Part shown: piece by piece, positions 1 through 7,855 of the stretch | How the letters are laid out: each line of letters begins with the position of its first letter | Position numbering within the stretch: the first letter of the stretch is position 1 | Source of the DNA: Bradyrhizobium macuxiense | GTDB lineage: Bacteria > Pseudomonadota > Alphaproteobacteria > Rhizobiales > Xanthobacteraceae | Length of the DNA: 64,000 nt | Direction: 5' to 3' | NCBI RefSeq assembly: GCF_007993935.1 | Contig: NZ_VITY01000009.1 | Span: 310,001-374,000 of the forward strand | Program-made: the position numbers and the translations under genes | Notes under the pieces: model-generated | Database searches by the model: none | Told to the model about the DNA's origin: nothing | The model's input: the letters and a program-made list of their open reading frames with translations, nothing else

Positions 1-198
1 AGCCGGCGCGCGATGCTCGTCCTGCTCCGGAATGCACTGACTAAAATTTTTCGAAACATCAGCCGATGTGTCGACGTGAACGCATCGCTTCGTTTCATGC
101 CCCGGCGCCGTGCGCGCGAGGGCGCCACCAATTGAGCCTTCGGCCGTGATCGGTCGGCCGTATCGAGATCAGCAACAGTCATAGTCGGAGGGTCAGCC

Positions 199-1338
199 AT
201 GCCGAAGACGAAGCAGCAGCATCTCGATCGTGACGCCGGGCCGAAGCGGATATTGGCGCTCGATGGTGGCGGCATTCGCGGCATTCTGACCCTTGAATAT
301 GTCAGCGCCATCGAGGCGATGCTGCGCAAGCGGTTCGGCAAAGATGACCTGCTGCTCTGCGACTATTTCGATCTGATCGGAGGCACCTCCACCGGATCGA
401 TCATCGCGGCCGGGCTTGCCTGCGGGATGACCGTGGACGCCTTGAAGAAGCTCTATCGCGGGATCGGCACGGACATCTTTCAGGAGTCGTTCTGGCGGCG
501 GGGACTACTGGCGCCGAAATTCAATTCCGATGCCTTGCAGCACGCGCTCGATGCGCAGCTCGGCGCCGACACGGCGCTCGGCGGCGATTACGTCCGCACC
601 GGCCTGATGATCATGACCAAGAGGCTCGATACCGGCAGTCCCTGGCCGCTGCACAATCATCCGGACGCGCCCTACGCCAGGCAGGACGGCGCGTTGCGGC
701 TGACGCAAGTGGTTCGCGCCAGCACCGCGGCCCCAACCTATTTCAAGCCCGAGGAGATCAAGATCTCCGCGCGCGATGGTCACACGGTGAGCGGCGCCTT
801 CGTCGACGGCGGTGTCAGCCCGTTCAACGATCCGGCGCTGCAACTGCTGATGCTCGCGTCACTTCATGGTCATGGTTTCCGGTGGCATGGCGGCAAGGAC
901 AAACTCCTGCTGATCTCGGCAGGGACCGGCGTGTTCAAGTCGACATTCTCGACCGACCAGATCGTCCACATGCCGGCGGCGGAGCAGGGTGTGCGGTCGT
1001 TGCAGTCGCTTATGGACGATTGCGGACGGCTCAATCACGGCATGCTGCAATGGCTGACCAACTGCCTGACGCCATGGTCGATCGATCGCGCGGTGGAAGA
1101 CATGGCGGCGGACAGCCAGGGCGGACCGCAACTTGCGACCTATGCGCGCTACAACGTGCTGCTGGAGACGGGCTGGTTGAAGACGACGGTGGCCATCGAC
1201 CGGACGCCGGAGGCGCTTGCAAAGATCGCCGCGATGGACGACCCGTCCAACATGGACGAGCTCGCCGAGATCGGAGCGCTCGCCGCGAAGGTGCAGATCA
1301 AGCCGGAACATTTCCCGCCGGCCTTCGATATCAAGTGA
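199..1338 (+). CDS. Patatin-like phospholipase, probable effector of a three-gene unit
   Basis: A 379-residue patatin-family lipid acyl hydrolase, expected to cleave membrane phospholipids. The oxyanion-hole motif DGGGIRG is at residues 22-28, the nucleophile elbow GTSTG at 62-66 (Ser64), and the catalytic-dyad Asp lies in a DGG motif at 204-206, so the active site is complete. There is no signal peptide or membrane segment, so the protein should be cytoplasmic. A GGAGGG ribosome-binding site ends seven bases before the ATG. It is the first gene of a co-directional set with the SLOG-like gene at 1449 and the TPR gene at 2046. Patatins with this cytosolic architecture act as membrane-damaging effectors in CBASS (CapV) and related systems; a defence role here is inference from context. 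A housekeeping lipase is the alternative. Confidence 0.88.
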   Translation: MPKTKQQHLDRDAGPKRILALDGGGIRGILTLEYVSAIEAMLRKRFGKDDLLLCDYFDLIGGTSTGSIIAAGLACGMTVDALKKLYRGIGTDIFQESFWRRGLLAPKFNSDALQHALDAQLGADTALGGDYVRTGLMIMTKRLDTGSPWPLHNHPDAPYARQDGALRLTQVVRASTAAPTYFKPEEIKISARDGHTVSGAFVDGGVSPFNDPALQLLMLASLHGHGFRWHGGKDKLLLISAGTGVFKSTFSTDQIVHMPAAEQGVRSLQSLMDDCGRLNHGMLQWLTNCLTPWSIDRAVEDMAADSQGGPQLATYARYNVLLETGWLKTTVAIDRTPEALAKIAAMDDPSNMDELAEIGALAAKVQIKPEHFPPAFDIK

Positions 1339-1448
1339 TGTCGCGCAGCGCGGTGTCCTGAGATTCGGTTCCGGCTTCGACAGGAGATTCGCCTTCAGCT
1401 AAGTTTGTCATCGAGACACAATGATCCAACCATCAGTCGGGTGTCACG

Positions 1449-2033
1449 ATGACCACGGACCAACGCGCCGGATCACCTAACATAGTGGTTCTCTTCAGCG
1501 GTCACATGATCGATGCGCCAGATCGAAAAACGCCTCGCTTTCCGCCGGACAAGGAGCCGGCCGCGGCCGCTGCGATCGCCGATGCGCTTGCGAAGATCGG
1601 TGTCGCCAAGGGCGACCTCGCGATATGCGGCGGCGCTTGCGGCGGCGACCTGCTGTTTGCGGAGGCTGCTCTCGCGCAGGGCATGGGGCTTGAGATCTAC
1701 ATTCCGTTCGACGAGCCGACCTTCCTTGCCGGCTCGGTCGATTTCGCCGGCGGCAATTGGCGCGCGCGCTATCTCGCGGCGAAATCGCGCGCGGCACTCC
1801 ATGTCATGCCGGTCGAGCTCGGCCCGCTGCCGGCCGGCGAAAACGCCTATGAGCGCGACAATCAATGGATGCTGGAGCGGGCCGCCCGGTTTGGCGACAA
1901 GAAGCTCGCCTTTATCTGCCTGTGGAACGGCGAAGGCGGCGACGGGCCCGGCGGCGCCAAGCACCTGATGGATGAAGCGGAGCGCAAGACGACGTGGGTT
2001 TACTGGCTGGATACGCGAAAATTATGGGACTGA
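1449..2033 (+). CDS. SLOG-like Rossmannoid small protein
   Basis: A 194-residue protein that opens with a hydrophobic strand (NIVVLFSGH, residues 11-19). A glycine-rich loop, ICGGACGGD (59-67), is followed by a helix and a strand (LEIYIPFDEP), the layout of a nucleotide-binding SLOG/TIR-like Rossmannoid fold. Similar domains are fused to, or sit beside, the TPR-S (TRAFs-binding, DUF4071-related) proteins like the one encoded next, only 12 bases downstream. No catalytic residue can be assigned with certainty. It most plausibly binds or processes a nucleotide signal; that is inference from fold and neighbourhood. ATG 1449 is chosen because it is the first start after the stop of the patatin frame and leaves a 110-base gap, so an internal promoter is possible. 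Confidence 0.75.
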   Translation: MTTDQRAGSPNIVVLFSGHMIDAPDRKTPRFPPDKEPAAAAAIADALAKIGVAKGDLAICGGACGGDLLFAEAALAQGMGLEIYIPFDEPTFLAGSVDFAGGNWRARYLAAKSRAALHVMPVELGPLPAGENAYERDNQWMLERAARFGDKKLAFICLWNGEGGDGPGGAKHLMDEAERKTTWVYWLDTRKLWD

Positions 2034-2045
2034 AGGGATTGCGAT

Positions 2046-3383
2046 ATGCCGTCGTGTTTCATGATCATGCCTTACGGCCGCAAGCCGACCCAGGCGGATG
2101 CCAAGCTTGGTCCGGCCGAAATCGATTTTAACGCGCTGTGGGATCGCGGCTACGTTCCGGTGATCAAGGAGCTGGGCTATGAGCCGGTTCGCGCCGACCA
2201 GGACACCGGTGCGCTGATCGTCGGCCAGATGCTGGAGCGGCTCTATTTCGCCGACCTCGTGCTGGCGGACATGACGATCCCGAACGGCAACGTCTATTAC
2301 GAGGTCGGTATTCGCCATGCGGCGCAGAAGACCGGTTGTGTTCTGCTTGCCGCCGACTGGTCGAAGCAGTTGTTCGACGTCGTGCAGATGCGCACCGTGC
2401 GCTACCCGCTCCCCGAGGGCAACATCTCCGACGACACCGCAGCGGGTCTGCGGCCCAGGATCAAGGAGGGCATCGTGTCGCTGCGAGACGGGCTCTCGCC
2501 GATGCCCCAGTCGATCCCCGGCTATCCCGAAGATGTCGATCCGACGAAGGCGACGACGACCAAGGAGCAGCTCGCCGAACTCGCGGCGTTCCAGACCAAG
2601 GTGCGCGAGGTGCGTGCCGCACCGCACACCGAACGCATGCAGCGCGCGCAGGCGCTGATCGCAAGCGAGGGCACGCCGCCCGCGACCTATCCGATTGCGC
2701 TCGCATTGCTGCTGCTGCTGCGCGACAGCGTGGACAAGACCACGGACTGGAACAATGTGCTCGACTTTGCGGCGGGCCTTCCGAACAAGTTCAAGGACGT
2801 CCCTGAAATCCAGGAGATCCGTGAATTCGCCGCCGCCTATGCCGGCAACAATCTCCAGGCCATTGCGGCGCTTGAGACGCTGATCAGGACGGCGGGGCCG
2901 ACACCCGAACGCCTCGGTCTGATGGGCGGTCGCTACAAGCGCCTGGCGAGAGCAGCCACATTGGCCGTAGACAAGCGGCAAGCCCAGGCGAAGGCGATCG
3001 AATATTATGAGCAGGGTATGCAGATCGACCTCAATGCCTATTATTGCTCGAGCAATTTGCCGCGTCTTTATCGCGCGCGTGCCCGGGCCGGTGACGAGGA
3101 GCGCGCGCAGACCGCGTTGCGGCTGACGATCGCCGCTTGCGAACGTGCCAGACGGCTTCAGGTCGGCGACGAATGGACGCGTCAGACGTTGCTCGCCGCG
3201 GCTTTCGACCTCGGCGATCCCGACAAGGCCGACGAGCTGGCCGACGCGGTGATCGATGAAGGCCCCGCAGCATGGAAGATCGACAGCGTGCTCGGCGACC
3301 TCGAGGCCAGCGTCACGCAGGTGACCGACGCCGCAAAGCGCGCGCGATTGTCCGCCGTCATCGACAAGATCAAGGCGGCCTGA
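2046..3383 (+). CDS. Deoxyribosyltransferase-like domain plus TPR sensor (TRAFs-binding / TPR-S type)
   Basis: A 445-residue two-part protein. Residues 1-130 resemble the nucleoside 2-deoxyribosyltransferase/TIR-like fold: the start FMIMPYGRK, then VRADQDTG, ADLVLADMT (69-77) and NVYYEVGIRHA (82-92), which contains the expected acidic residue Glu86. Residues from about 165 to 445 are alpha-helical with TPR-like repeats, including KAIEYYEQGMQIDLNAYYCSS, matching the tetratricopeptide sensor (TPR-S, PF20308-like) found in prokaryotic conflict systems and in the MAP3K DUF4071 region of animals. It follows the SLOG-like gene by 12 bases. The likely role is signal sensing or nucleotide (NAD-related) metabolism coupled to the patatin effector; this is inferred. 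Full length, no frameshift. Confidence 0.8.
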   Translation: MPSCFMIMPYGRKPTQADAKLGPAEIDFNALWDRGYVPVIKELGYEPVRADQDTGALIVGQMLERLYFADLVLADMTIPNGNVYYEVGIRHAAQKTGCVLLAADWSKQLFDVVQMRTVRYPLPEGNISDDTAAGLRPRIKEGIVSLRDGLSPMPQSIPGYPEDVDPTKATTTKEQLAELAAFQTKVREVRAAPHTERMQRAQALIASEGTPPATYPIALALLLLLRDSVDKTTDWNNVLDFAAGLPNKFKDVPEIQEIREFAAAYAGNNLQAIAALETLIRTAGPTPERLGLMGGRYKRLARAATLAVDKRQAQAKAIEYYEQGMQIDLNAYYCSSNLPRLYRARARAGDEERAQTALRLTIAACERARRLQVGDEWTRQTLLAAAFDLGDPDKADELADAVIDEGPAAWKIDSVLGDLEASVTQVTDAAKRARLSAVIDKIKAA

Positions 3384-3407
3384 TCGCGCGCTTCTTGCAT
3401 GTCGGCC

Positions 3408-4073
3408 TCAGCGCAGGCGCATCGACAGTTCGACGTCCTCGCCGAATGGCACCGACATGTAGCCGTTGGCCGGTGAGCGCACCCGCGCCAGATAGTCGGG
3501 GCTGTAATCGGCGTTGTCGGCGACGACAAAGGCACCCGGCTTCAGGCGGCTCTCCACGAGATCGAGGATATCGGGATAGAGCGCCTTGGCGCCGTCGAGC
3601 AGCACGAGGTCGATTGTATCGGGCAGACCCGTGCGCAGCGTCTCGAGCGCATCGCCCTCGCGGATCTCGACCAGGTCGTCGAGCCCGCCGGCGACCAGAT
3701 TGTCCCGGGCCCGCGCCACCTTGGACTGCTCGAATTCGCTGGTGATTAGGCGGCCGCCGCCATTGTCGCGCAACGCGGCGGCAAGATGCAGCGTCGAGAT
3801 GCCGAACGATGTCCCGAACTCGACGATGTTCCGCGCCCGCGTGCCGCGCGCCAGCATGTAGAGCAGCGCGCCGGTCTCGCGCGAGACCGCGAGCGGCGCA
3901 TTCTTGAATCGCCCGTAGAGCGCACGGTAGTCGGTCCTGCTCTGCATCAGCCGCATCCGTTCCTCGTCGGAAAGGTCGGCCACCGCGAGCCGGGTGTCCT
4001 CCACCGCGGCGGAAGCCTGCGCGAACAGGCGGTCGAGCAGGCCTGCGAGCCGGGGTGAGGTGAGGGTCGTCAT
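3408..4073 (-). CDS. Class I SAM-dependent O-methyltransferase
   Basis: A 221-residue cytoplasmic methyltransferase. The SAM-binding loop VEFGTSFGIST begins near residue 83, the acidic strand-2 end is ITSEFE, and the metal/substrate region has LVLLDGAK and a FVVADNADYS strand, as in catechol/caffeoyl-CoA-type O-methyltransferases (Methyltransf_24). The substrate is unknown. It is transcribed divergently from the TetR gene at 4178; the 104-base gap carries a near-palindrome (4129-4147), so it is the likely repressed target of that regulator. The 3' end converges with the TPR gene (24-base gap). Confidence 0.88.
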   Translation of the reverse strand: MTTLTSPRLAGLLDRLFAQASAAVEDTRLAVADLSDEERMRLMQSRTDYRALYGRFKNAPLAVSRETGALLYMLARGTRARNIVEFGTSFGISTLHLAAALRDNGGGRLITSEFEQSKVARARDNLVAGGLDDLVEIREGDALETLRTGLPDTIDLVLLDGAKALYPDILDLVESRLKPGAFVVADNADYSPDYLARVRSPANGYMSVPFGEDVELSMRLR

Positions 4074-4128
4074 GTGAATCTCCGGTCAAAAAACGGCGCG
4101 TCCTTGCGTCTCGGCAGAAATACGAATA

Positions 4129-4147
4129 ATTAGTCGCATTCGCTAAT
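4129..4147. promoter_or_regulatory. Near-palindromic candidate TetR operator
   Basis: A 19-base imperfect palindrome in the divergent gap. Its arms are ATTAG and CTAAT, with G and C also mirrored inside (ATTAGTCG / CGCTAAT). It lies 31 bases upstream of the TetR start and 56 bases upstream of the methyltransferase start, the usual place for an autoregulating TetR repressor. Confidence 0.55.
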
Positions 4148-4177
4148 CGCATTTCCCAAGGTGTCCATAAGACGTCC

Positions 4178-4810
4178 ATGACCGAACGGCGAACCTCTTC
4201 AATTTCCTCGCGAAAACAGCCGCAACAGGCCCGCTCGACGGAGCTCGTCGCGGCGATTCTCGATGCTGCTGTTCAGGTTTTGACCAAAGAGGGCGCGCAG
4301 CGCTTCACCACGGCGCGCGTAGCCGAGAGGGCCGGCGTCAGCGTCGGCTCGCTGTATCAGTATTTTCCGAACAAGGCCTCGATCCTGTTCCGGCTGCAGA
4401 GCGACGAGTGGCGGCAGAACATCAGCCTGCTGCGCGACATCCTCGAGGACGCCGCGCGGCCGCCATTGCACCGGCTGCGCACGCTGGTGCACGCCTTCAT
4501 CCGTTCCGAATGCGAGGAGGCCGCGGTGCGCGTTGCACTCAACGACGCCGCGCCGCTCTATCGCGATGCGCCCGAGGCACGCGAAGTGCGGGCATCGGGC
4601 GAGCGCATTGTCGAGACCTTCATGCGCGAGGCGTTACCGAAGGCGTCTGATGCGGTGCGCGCGATGGCGGGCGATCTGATCACGACGACGCTCAGCACGG
4701 TGGGCAAGGATTTTTCGGAGAGCCCGCGAAGTCAGGCCGAGATCGAGAGCTATGCCGATGCCATGGCCGATATGTTCTGCGCGTATCTGAAGAGTCTCGG
4801 AAAGCGCTGA
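4178..4810 (+). CDS. TetR/AcrR family transcriptional regulator
   Basis: A 210-residue regulator with an N-terminal TetR helix-turn-helix (residues about 22-66: ILDAAVQVL, then TTARVAERAGVSVGSLYQYF). The C-terminal ligand domain is poorly conserved and fits the TetR_C family with a few acidic patches. It is divergent from the O-methyltransferase and probably represses it and itself through the palindrome in the shared gap. The inducer cannot be read from sequence. ATG 4178 gives a normal 40-residue lead before the HTH. Confidence 0.9.
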   Translation: MTERRTSSISSRKQPQQARSTELVAAILDAAVQVLTKEGAQRFTTARVAERAGVSVGSLYQYFPNKASILFRLQSDEWRQNISLLRDILEDAARPPLHRLRTLVHAFIRSECEEAAVRVALNDAAPLYRDAPEAREVRASGERIVETFMREALPKASDAVRAMAGDLITTTLSTVGKDFSESPRSQAEIESYADAMADMFCAYLKSLGKR

Positions 4811-4814
4811 CGGT

Positions 4815-4994
4815 TCAGAGATAGTGCCTGGCGACCAACAGGAACCCGAGCACGCCGCCGGTCACGGCGAAAACAGTCACGCCATTGCGGAAACTGACGT
4901 AAGCGGCCGACCAATAGGGCGCAGTCGTGGAGACAGAGGCGGCTTTTTTCGGTTTCTGAGGCAAGCTGGTGCATTCCTGAAAAAGCGCCGCCAC
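4815..4994 (-). CDS. Small single-span membrane protein (59 aa or fewer)
   Basis: A short frame that reads as a plausible protein. A basic stretch (PQKPKKAA) is followed by TAPYWSAAYVSFRNG, one hydrophobic span VTVFAVTGGVLGFLLVA and the end RHYL. The GTG at 4994 gives 59 residues but lies inside the terminator stem at 4980-5017; a TTG at 4964 gives 49 residues and is more likely if this is an independent transcript. It converges with the TetR gene, ending 5 bases away. No family is recognised. Function unknown; inner-membrane location is inferred from the span. Confidence 0.5.
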   Translation of the reverse strand: MAALFQECTSLPQKPKKAASVSTTAPYWSAAYVSFRNGVTVFAVTGGVLGFLLVARHYL

Positions 4995-5017
4995 CTGGTC
5001 AACTCAGGTGACGGCGC
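4980..5017 (-). terminator. Rho-independent terminator for the CHAP-like gene
   Basis: Read on the minus strand, a 13-bp stem (GCGCCGTCACCTG with CAGGTGGCGGCGC, one mismatch) with a 7-base loop is followed by a run of five T. It lies about 110 bases after the stop of the minus-strand gene at 5130-5513. Confidence 0.85.
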
Positions 5018-5129
5018 CTGTCTGAGGGCTTCAGGGCGAAACCCCGCTTGAGCGTAAGCCGCGATGATGAACGGTTCGTATACCGCTCGGCGTCGCACGC
5101 TCGGATGTCAGCGCTGAAGCGAAGTTCCC

Positions 5130-5513
5130 CTAGAACTGAGCGTAGGCGTTGCGGAACGCGATGGCGCCGGCAAGCGAACGCGGCCGCGTGCGCACGGCGT
5201 GTCCATCGTTGCCGCTCTGCACGATCCACTGGCCATTCTCGTGCCCCACGATCTTGCCGACGTGATGACGCCAGACGACGATCGCGCCGACCGAAGGACT
5301 GCCGGCATTGCTGCCGTATCGTGCCCAGGATCGCGCCAGATTGTATTGCGGGCCCGGATCGCTGCCGACCTGCGTGCGCATGAACCATCCGCACCACGCA
5401 GCAGGGCGACCGGAATGTGCATAATGCCGATGATGGTGATGACGGCCGCGCGCTTCAGCAGCAGACGAGGCGAAGGCCAAAAGCACGGCGACAGCCGCGA
5501 GAGTTTTACGCAT
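5130..5513 (-). CDS. Secreted small CHAP-like (NlpC/P60-like) protein
   Basis: A 127-residue protein with a clear signal peptide (MRKTLAAVAVLLAFASSAAEA, cleavage near residue 21) and a His-rich start to the mature chain (RGRHHHHRHYAH). The remainder resembles a minimal CHAP domain: a possible catalytic Cys in AAWCGWFMR (Cys41), then GAIVVWRHHVGKIVG with candidate His residues, and a polar residue in SGNDG. Such proteins cleave peptidoglycan cross-links, but at about 105 mature residues it is short and activity is unproven. ATG 5513 is chosen because it begins the signal peptide; the open frame continues upstream but reads as noncoding. Followed by a strong terminator. Confidence 0.75.
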   Translation of the reverse strand: MRKTLAAVAVLLAFASSAAEARGRHHHHRHYAHSGRPAAWCGWFMRTQVGSDPGPQYNLARSWARYGSNAGSPSVGAIVVWRHHVGKIVGHENGQWIVQSGNDGHAVRTRPRSLAGAIAFRNAYAQF

Positions 5514-6428
5514 TACAAAGTCCTCTTGTTGTTGGCAGACCATCCTGGTTGTGGTGGGGGAGGCGCAGCGATGATCTGCAATTTGGTTGCGAAGCGACCG
5601 CATCGGCCGGACGACGCAAAACAGAGGCGGGACATGGCCCGCCCGGGCCTTTAAGAAACGGGCTATGGCCAAAATATGACGGCATTTTCCGTCAGGCGGT
5701 CGAGATCTTGCCGAAGATGTCAGATGGGGCCATGCGACGGCTGCGATGTTCTGCGCCCGTCTCAACAGTCTCGCGCAGCGCTGAGGCCGTCGGTGCAATG
5801 TGCACTGCGCGCAACAACACGCGGTCGCATTGTCTCAAATCCCGTGCCGCTTTGGCTTCGCCGGACGCGCTTCGCGCTCGCAGCCAAAGCGCGGCGGCGC
5901 CACGCGACACAAAGCGCAGTTGTTGATCAGGCTCCGTGATCGGTTGGAGTCGATCGCATTTCGCCTTACTTTGACGAGTTGATGCGAGACGGGAGCGGGT
6001 GTTGGCCATCGCTCGTTTCAGATGACGTAAGGCGCCGCGCGCAAGGCGTTCTATTCTCGCGCTGAACGTTCAGTAAAACGCGATACTAAACATCGAGCTG
6101 AGCCTGTCCTGGTGTTTTCCATCATCCGGCGTTGCTGCGGTGCGAGCAAACGGCTCAAGCAGGCCTGCTCAATCGGCCCTTCGCGGCTCCCAAGAAATCC
6201 GCTTGACGGGTTCCTTAATTTAGTAATACGTTTAGTATTACAAGAACGATAAACATCACGCATCGAGCCGATGTGTGGGAGGAGCCCAGCCATCCGGATC
6301 CCGATTTCCGGAAGCGTTCCGTCTCGCTCTCCATCATCGCTCATCAACTCGGTTTCGGAGTGTCGGCGTCAATCCGGCAGGATGCGCCGAGCGGGTCAGG
6401 TGCTTCAACGATAGGGAGGAAATGGATT
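5514..6428. other. Gene-free stretch upstream of the ABC/dha operon
   Basis: About 915 bases with no frame showing convincing coding character on either strand. The only structured signal is the promoter/inverted repeat near 6203-6241. The first third should hold the promoter of the minus-strand CHAP-like gene, but no clear -35/-10 pair was seen. Confidence 0.6.
6203..6241 (+). promoter_or_regulatory. Probable promoter with perfect inverted-repeat operator of the glycerol/DHA operon
   Basis: TTGACG at 6203-6208 is a good -35 hexamer. A perfect inverted repeat follows at 6223-6241: arms GTAATAC and GTATTAC around a GTTTA spacer. The repeat covers the place of the -10 box (TAATAC-like), so a bound protein would block transcription. 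It lies about 190 bases upstream of the binding-protein start. The AT-rich repeat stands out in this GC-rich DNA. Confidence 0.6.
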
Positions 6429-7787
6429 ATGCGAACATTGAGATGGTTGCGTAGTACGGCGGCGTCCGCGGTCGTTGCGGCCGCTTCGCTCGGGGCTTTC
6501 GGCGGCGGAGAGGCTGCCGCCCAAGGCAAGCAGCTCACGCTGTGCTGGGCGGCATGGGATCCGGCCAACGCGCTGGTCGAGCTCGGCAAGGACTTCACCA
6601 AGCAATCCGGCATCGAGATGAAATACGAGTTCGTTCCCTGGACGAGCTACGCCGATCGCTTCCTCAACGAGCTCAATTCCCACGGCAAGCTCTGCGACCT
6701 GATCATCGGCGACAGCCAGTGGATCGGCGGCGCCGCCGAGAACAAGTGGTACGTCAAGCTCAACGACTTCTTCGACAAGGAGAAGATCTCGATGGACGAC
6801 TTCGTCCCGGCGACCGTGGTCGGCTACTCGCAATGGCCGAAGAACACGCCGAACTACTGGGCGCTGCCGGCGATGGCCGATGCGGTGGGCTGGACCTATC
6901 GCAAGGACTGGTTCTCGCGGCCCGAGATTCAATCCGCGTTCAAGGCCAAGTACGGCCGCGACCTGGCGCCGCCGAAGACCTATGACGAGCTGAAGCAGGT
7001 CGCCGAGTTCTTCCAGGGCCGCGAGATCGACGGCAAGAAGGTCTATGGCGCCTACATCTTCACCGAGCGCGGCTCGGAAGGCATCACGATGGGCGTGACC
7101 AACGTGCTCTACAATTACGGCTTCGCCTACGACAATCCGAAGAAGCCGTATCAGATGCAGGCCATCGTCAATTCGGCCGACGCGGCCAAGGGGCTCGAGT
7201 TCTACAAGGAGCTCTACAAGTGCTGCACCGCGCCGGGCATGACCAACGCCTACATGCAGGAAGGGCTTGATGCCTTCAAGTCCGGCCAGGTCGCGATGCA
7301 GATGAACTGGTTCGCGTTCTTCCCCGGCCTCTACAAGGATCCGAATGTCGGTGGCGACAAGATCGGCTTCTTCGTCAATCCGGCCGGCCCGAATGGGCAT
7401 TTCACCCAGCTCGGCGGCCAGGGCATCTCGGTGGTAGCAACCTCCGATCACAAGGACGACGCGCTCGCCTACATCAAGTGGTTCGCGCAGCCTGCCGTGC
7501 AGCAGAAATGGTGGCAGATCGGCGGCTACTCGGCGTTGAAGGCGGTGGTCGACGCGCCCGACTTCCCGAAGAGCGCGGCGTTCGCGCCGCAATTCCTGGA
7601 GTCGATGGGGATCGTCAAGGACTTCTGGGCCGAGCCGTCCTACGCGCAGCTGCTGCTCGACATGCAGAAGCGGGTGCATGACTACGTCGTCGCCGACAAG
7701 GGTACGTCGCAGCAGGCACTCGATCTCCTGGTCAAGGACTGGACCAAGGTCTTCAAGGAGCAGGGCAAGGAAGTCGCCTCGCAATAG
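6429..7787 (+). CDS. ABC transporter solute-binding protein, GlpV-like
   Basis: A 452-residue periplasmic binding protein of extracellular solute-binding family 1. A signal peptide spans residues 1 to about 38 (hydrophobic SAVVAAASLGAFGG, ending AAAQ). The mature start KQLTLCWAAWDPANALVELGK and the later TWTYRKDWF-like and GQVAMQMNWFAFF segments are typical of polyol/glycerol-type binding proteins. The ATG at 6429 is preceded by a GGGAGGAA ribosome-binding site; the frame is open upstream but lacks a signal peptide there. It is the first gene of the operon running to 16529. The ligand is probably glycerol, dihydroxyacetone or a related polyol, judged from the downstream dha genes. Confidence 0.88.
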   Translation: MRTLRWLRSTAASAVVAAASLGAFGGGEAAAQGKQLTLCWAAWDPANALVELGKDFTKQSGIEMKYEFVPWTSYADRFLNELNSHGKLCDLIIGDSQWIGGAAENKWYVKLNDFFDKEKISMDDFVPATVVGYSQWPKNTPNYWALPAMADAVGWTYRKDWFSRPEIQSAFKAKYGRDLAPPKTYDELKQVAEFFQGREIDGKKVYGAYIFTERGSEGITMGVTNVLYNYGFAYDNPKKPYQMQAIVNSADAAKGLEFYKELYKCCTAPGMTNAYMQEGLDAFKSGQVAMQMNWFAFFPGLYKDPNVGGDKIGFFVNPAGPNGHFTQLGGQGISVVATSDHKDDALAYIKWFAQPAVQQKWWQIGGYSALKAVVDAPDFPKSAAFAPQFLESMGIVKDFWAEPSYAQLLLDMQKRVHDYVVADKGTSQQALDLLVKDWTKVFKEQGKEVASQ

Positions 7788-7855
7788 AAGCGCCTGCACT
7801 CCACCTGAACTGGCTTCCCCGAGGGTCGCCCCGGGGAAGCCGAACAGCCAAGCCG

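Noticed and set aside
1..198. Possible 3' end of a gene cut by the left edge
   Set aside because: Short open stretches exist, but none shows coding character, so nothing is called.
505..843. Minus-strand frame inside the patatin gene
   Set aside because: Shadow of the patatin coding strand; no start signal and no motif.
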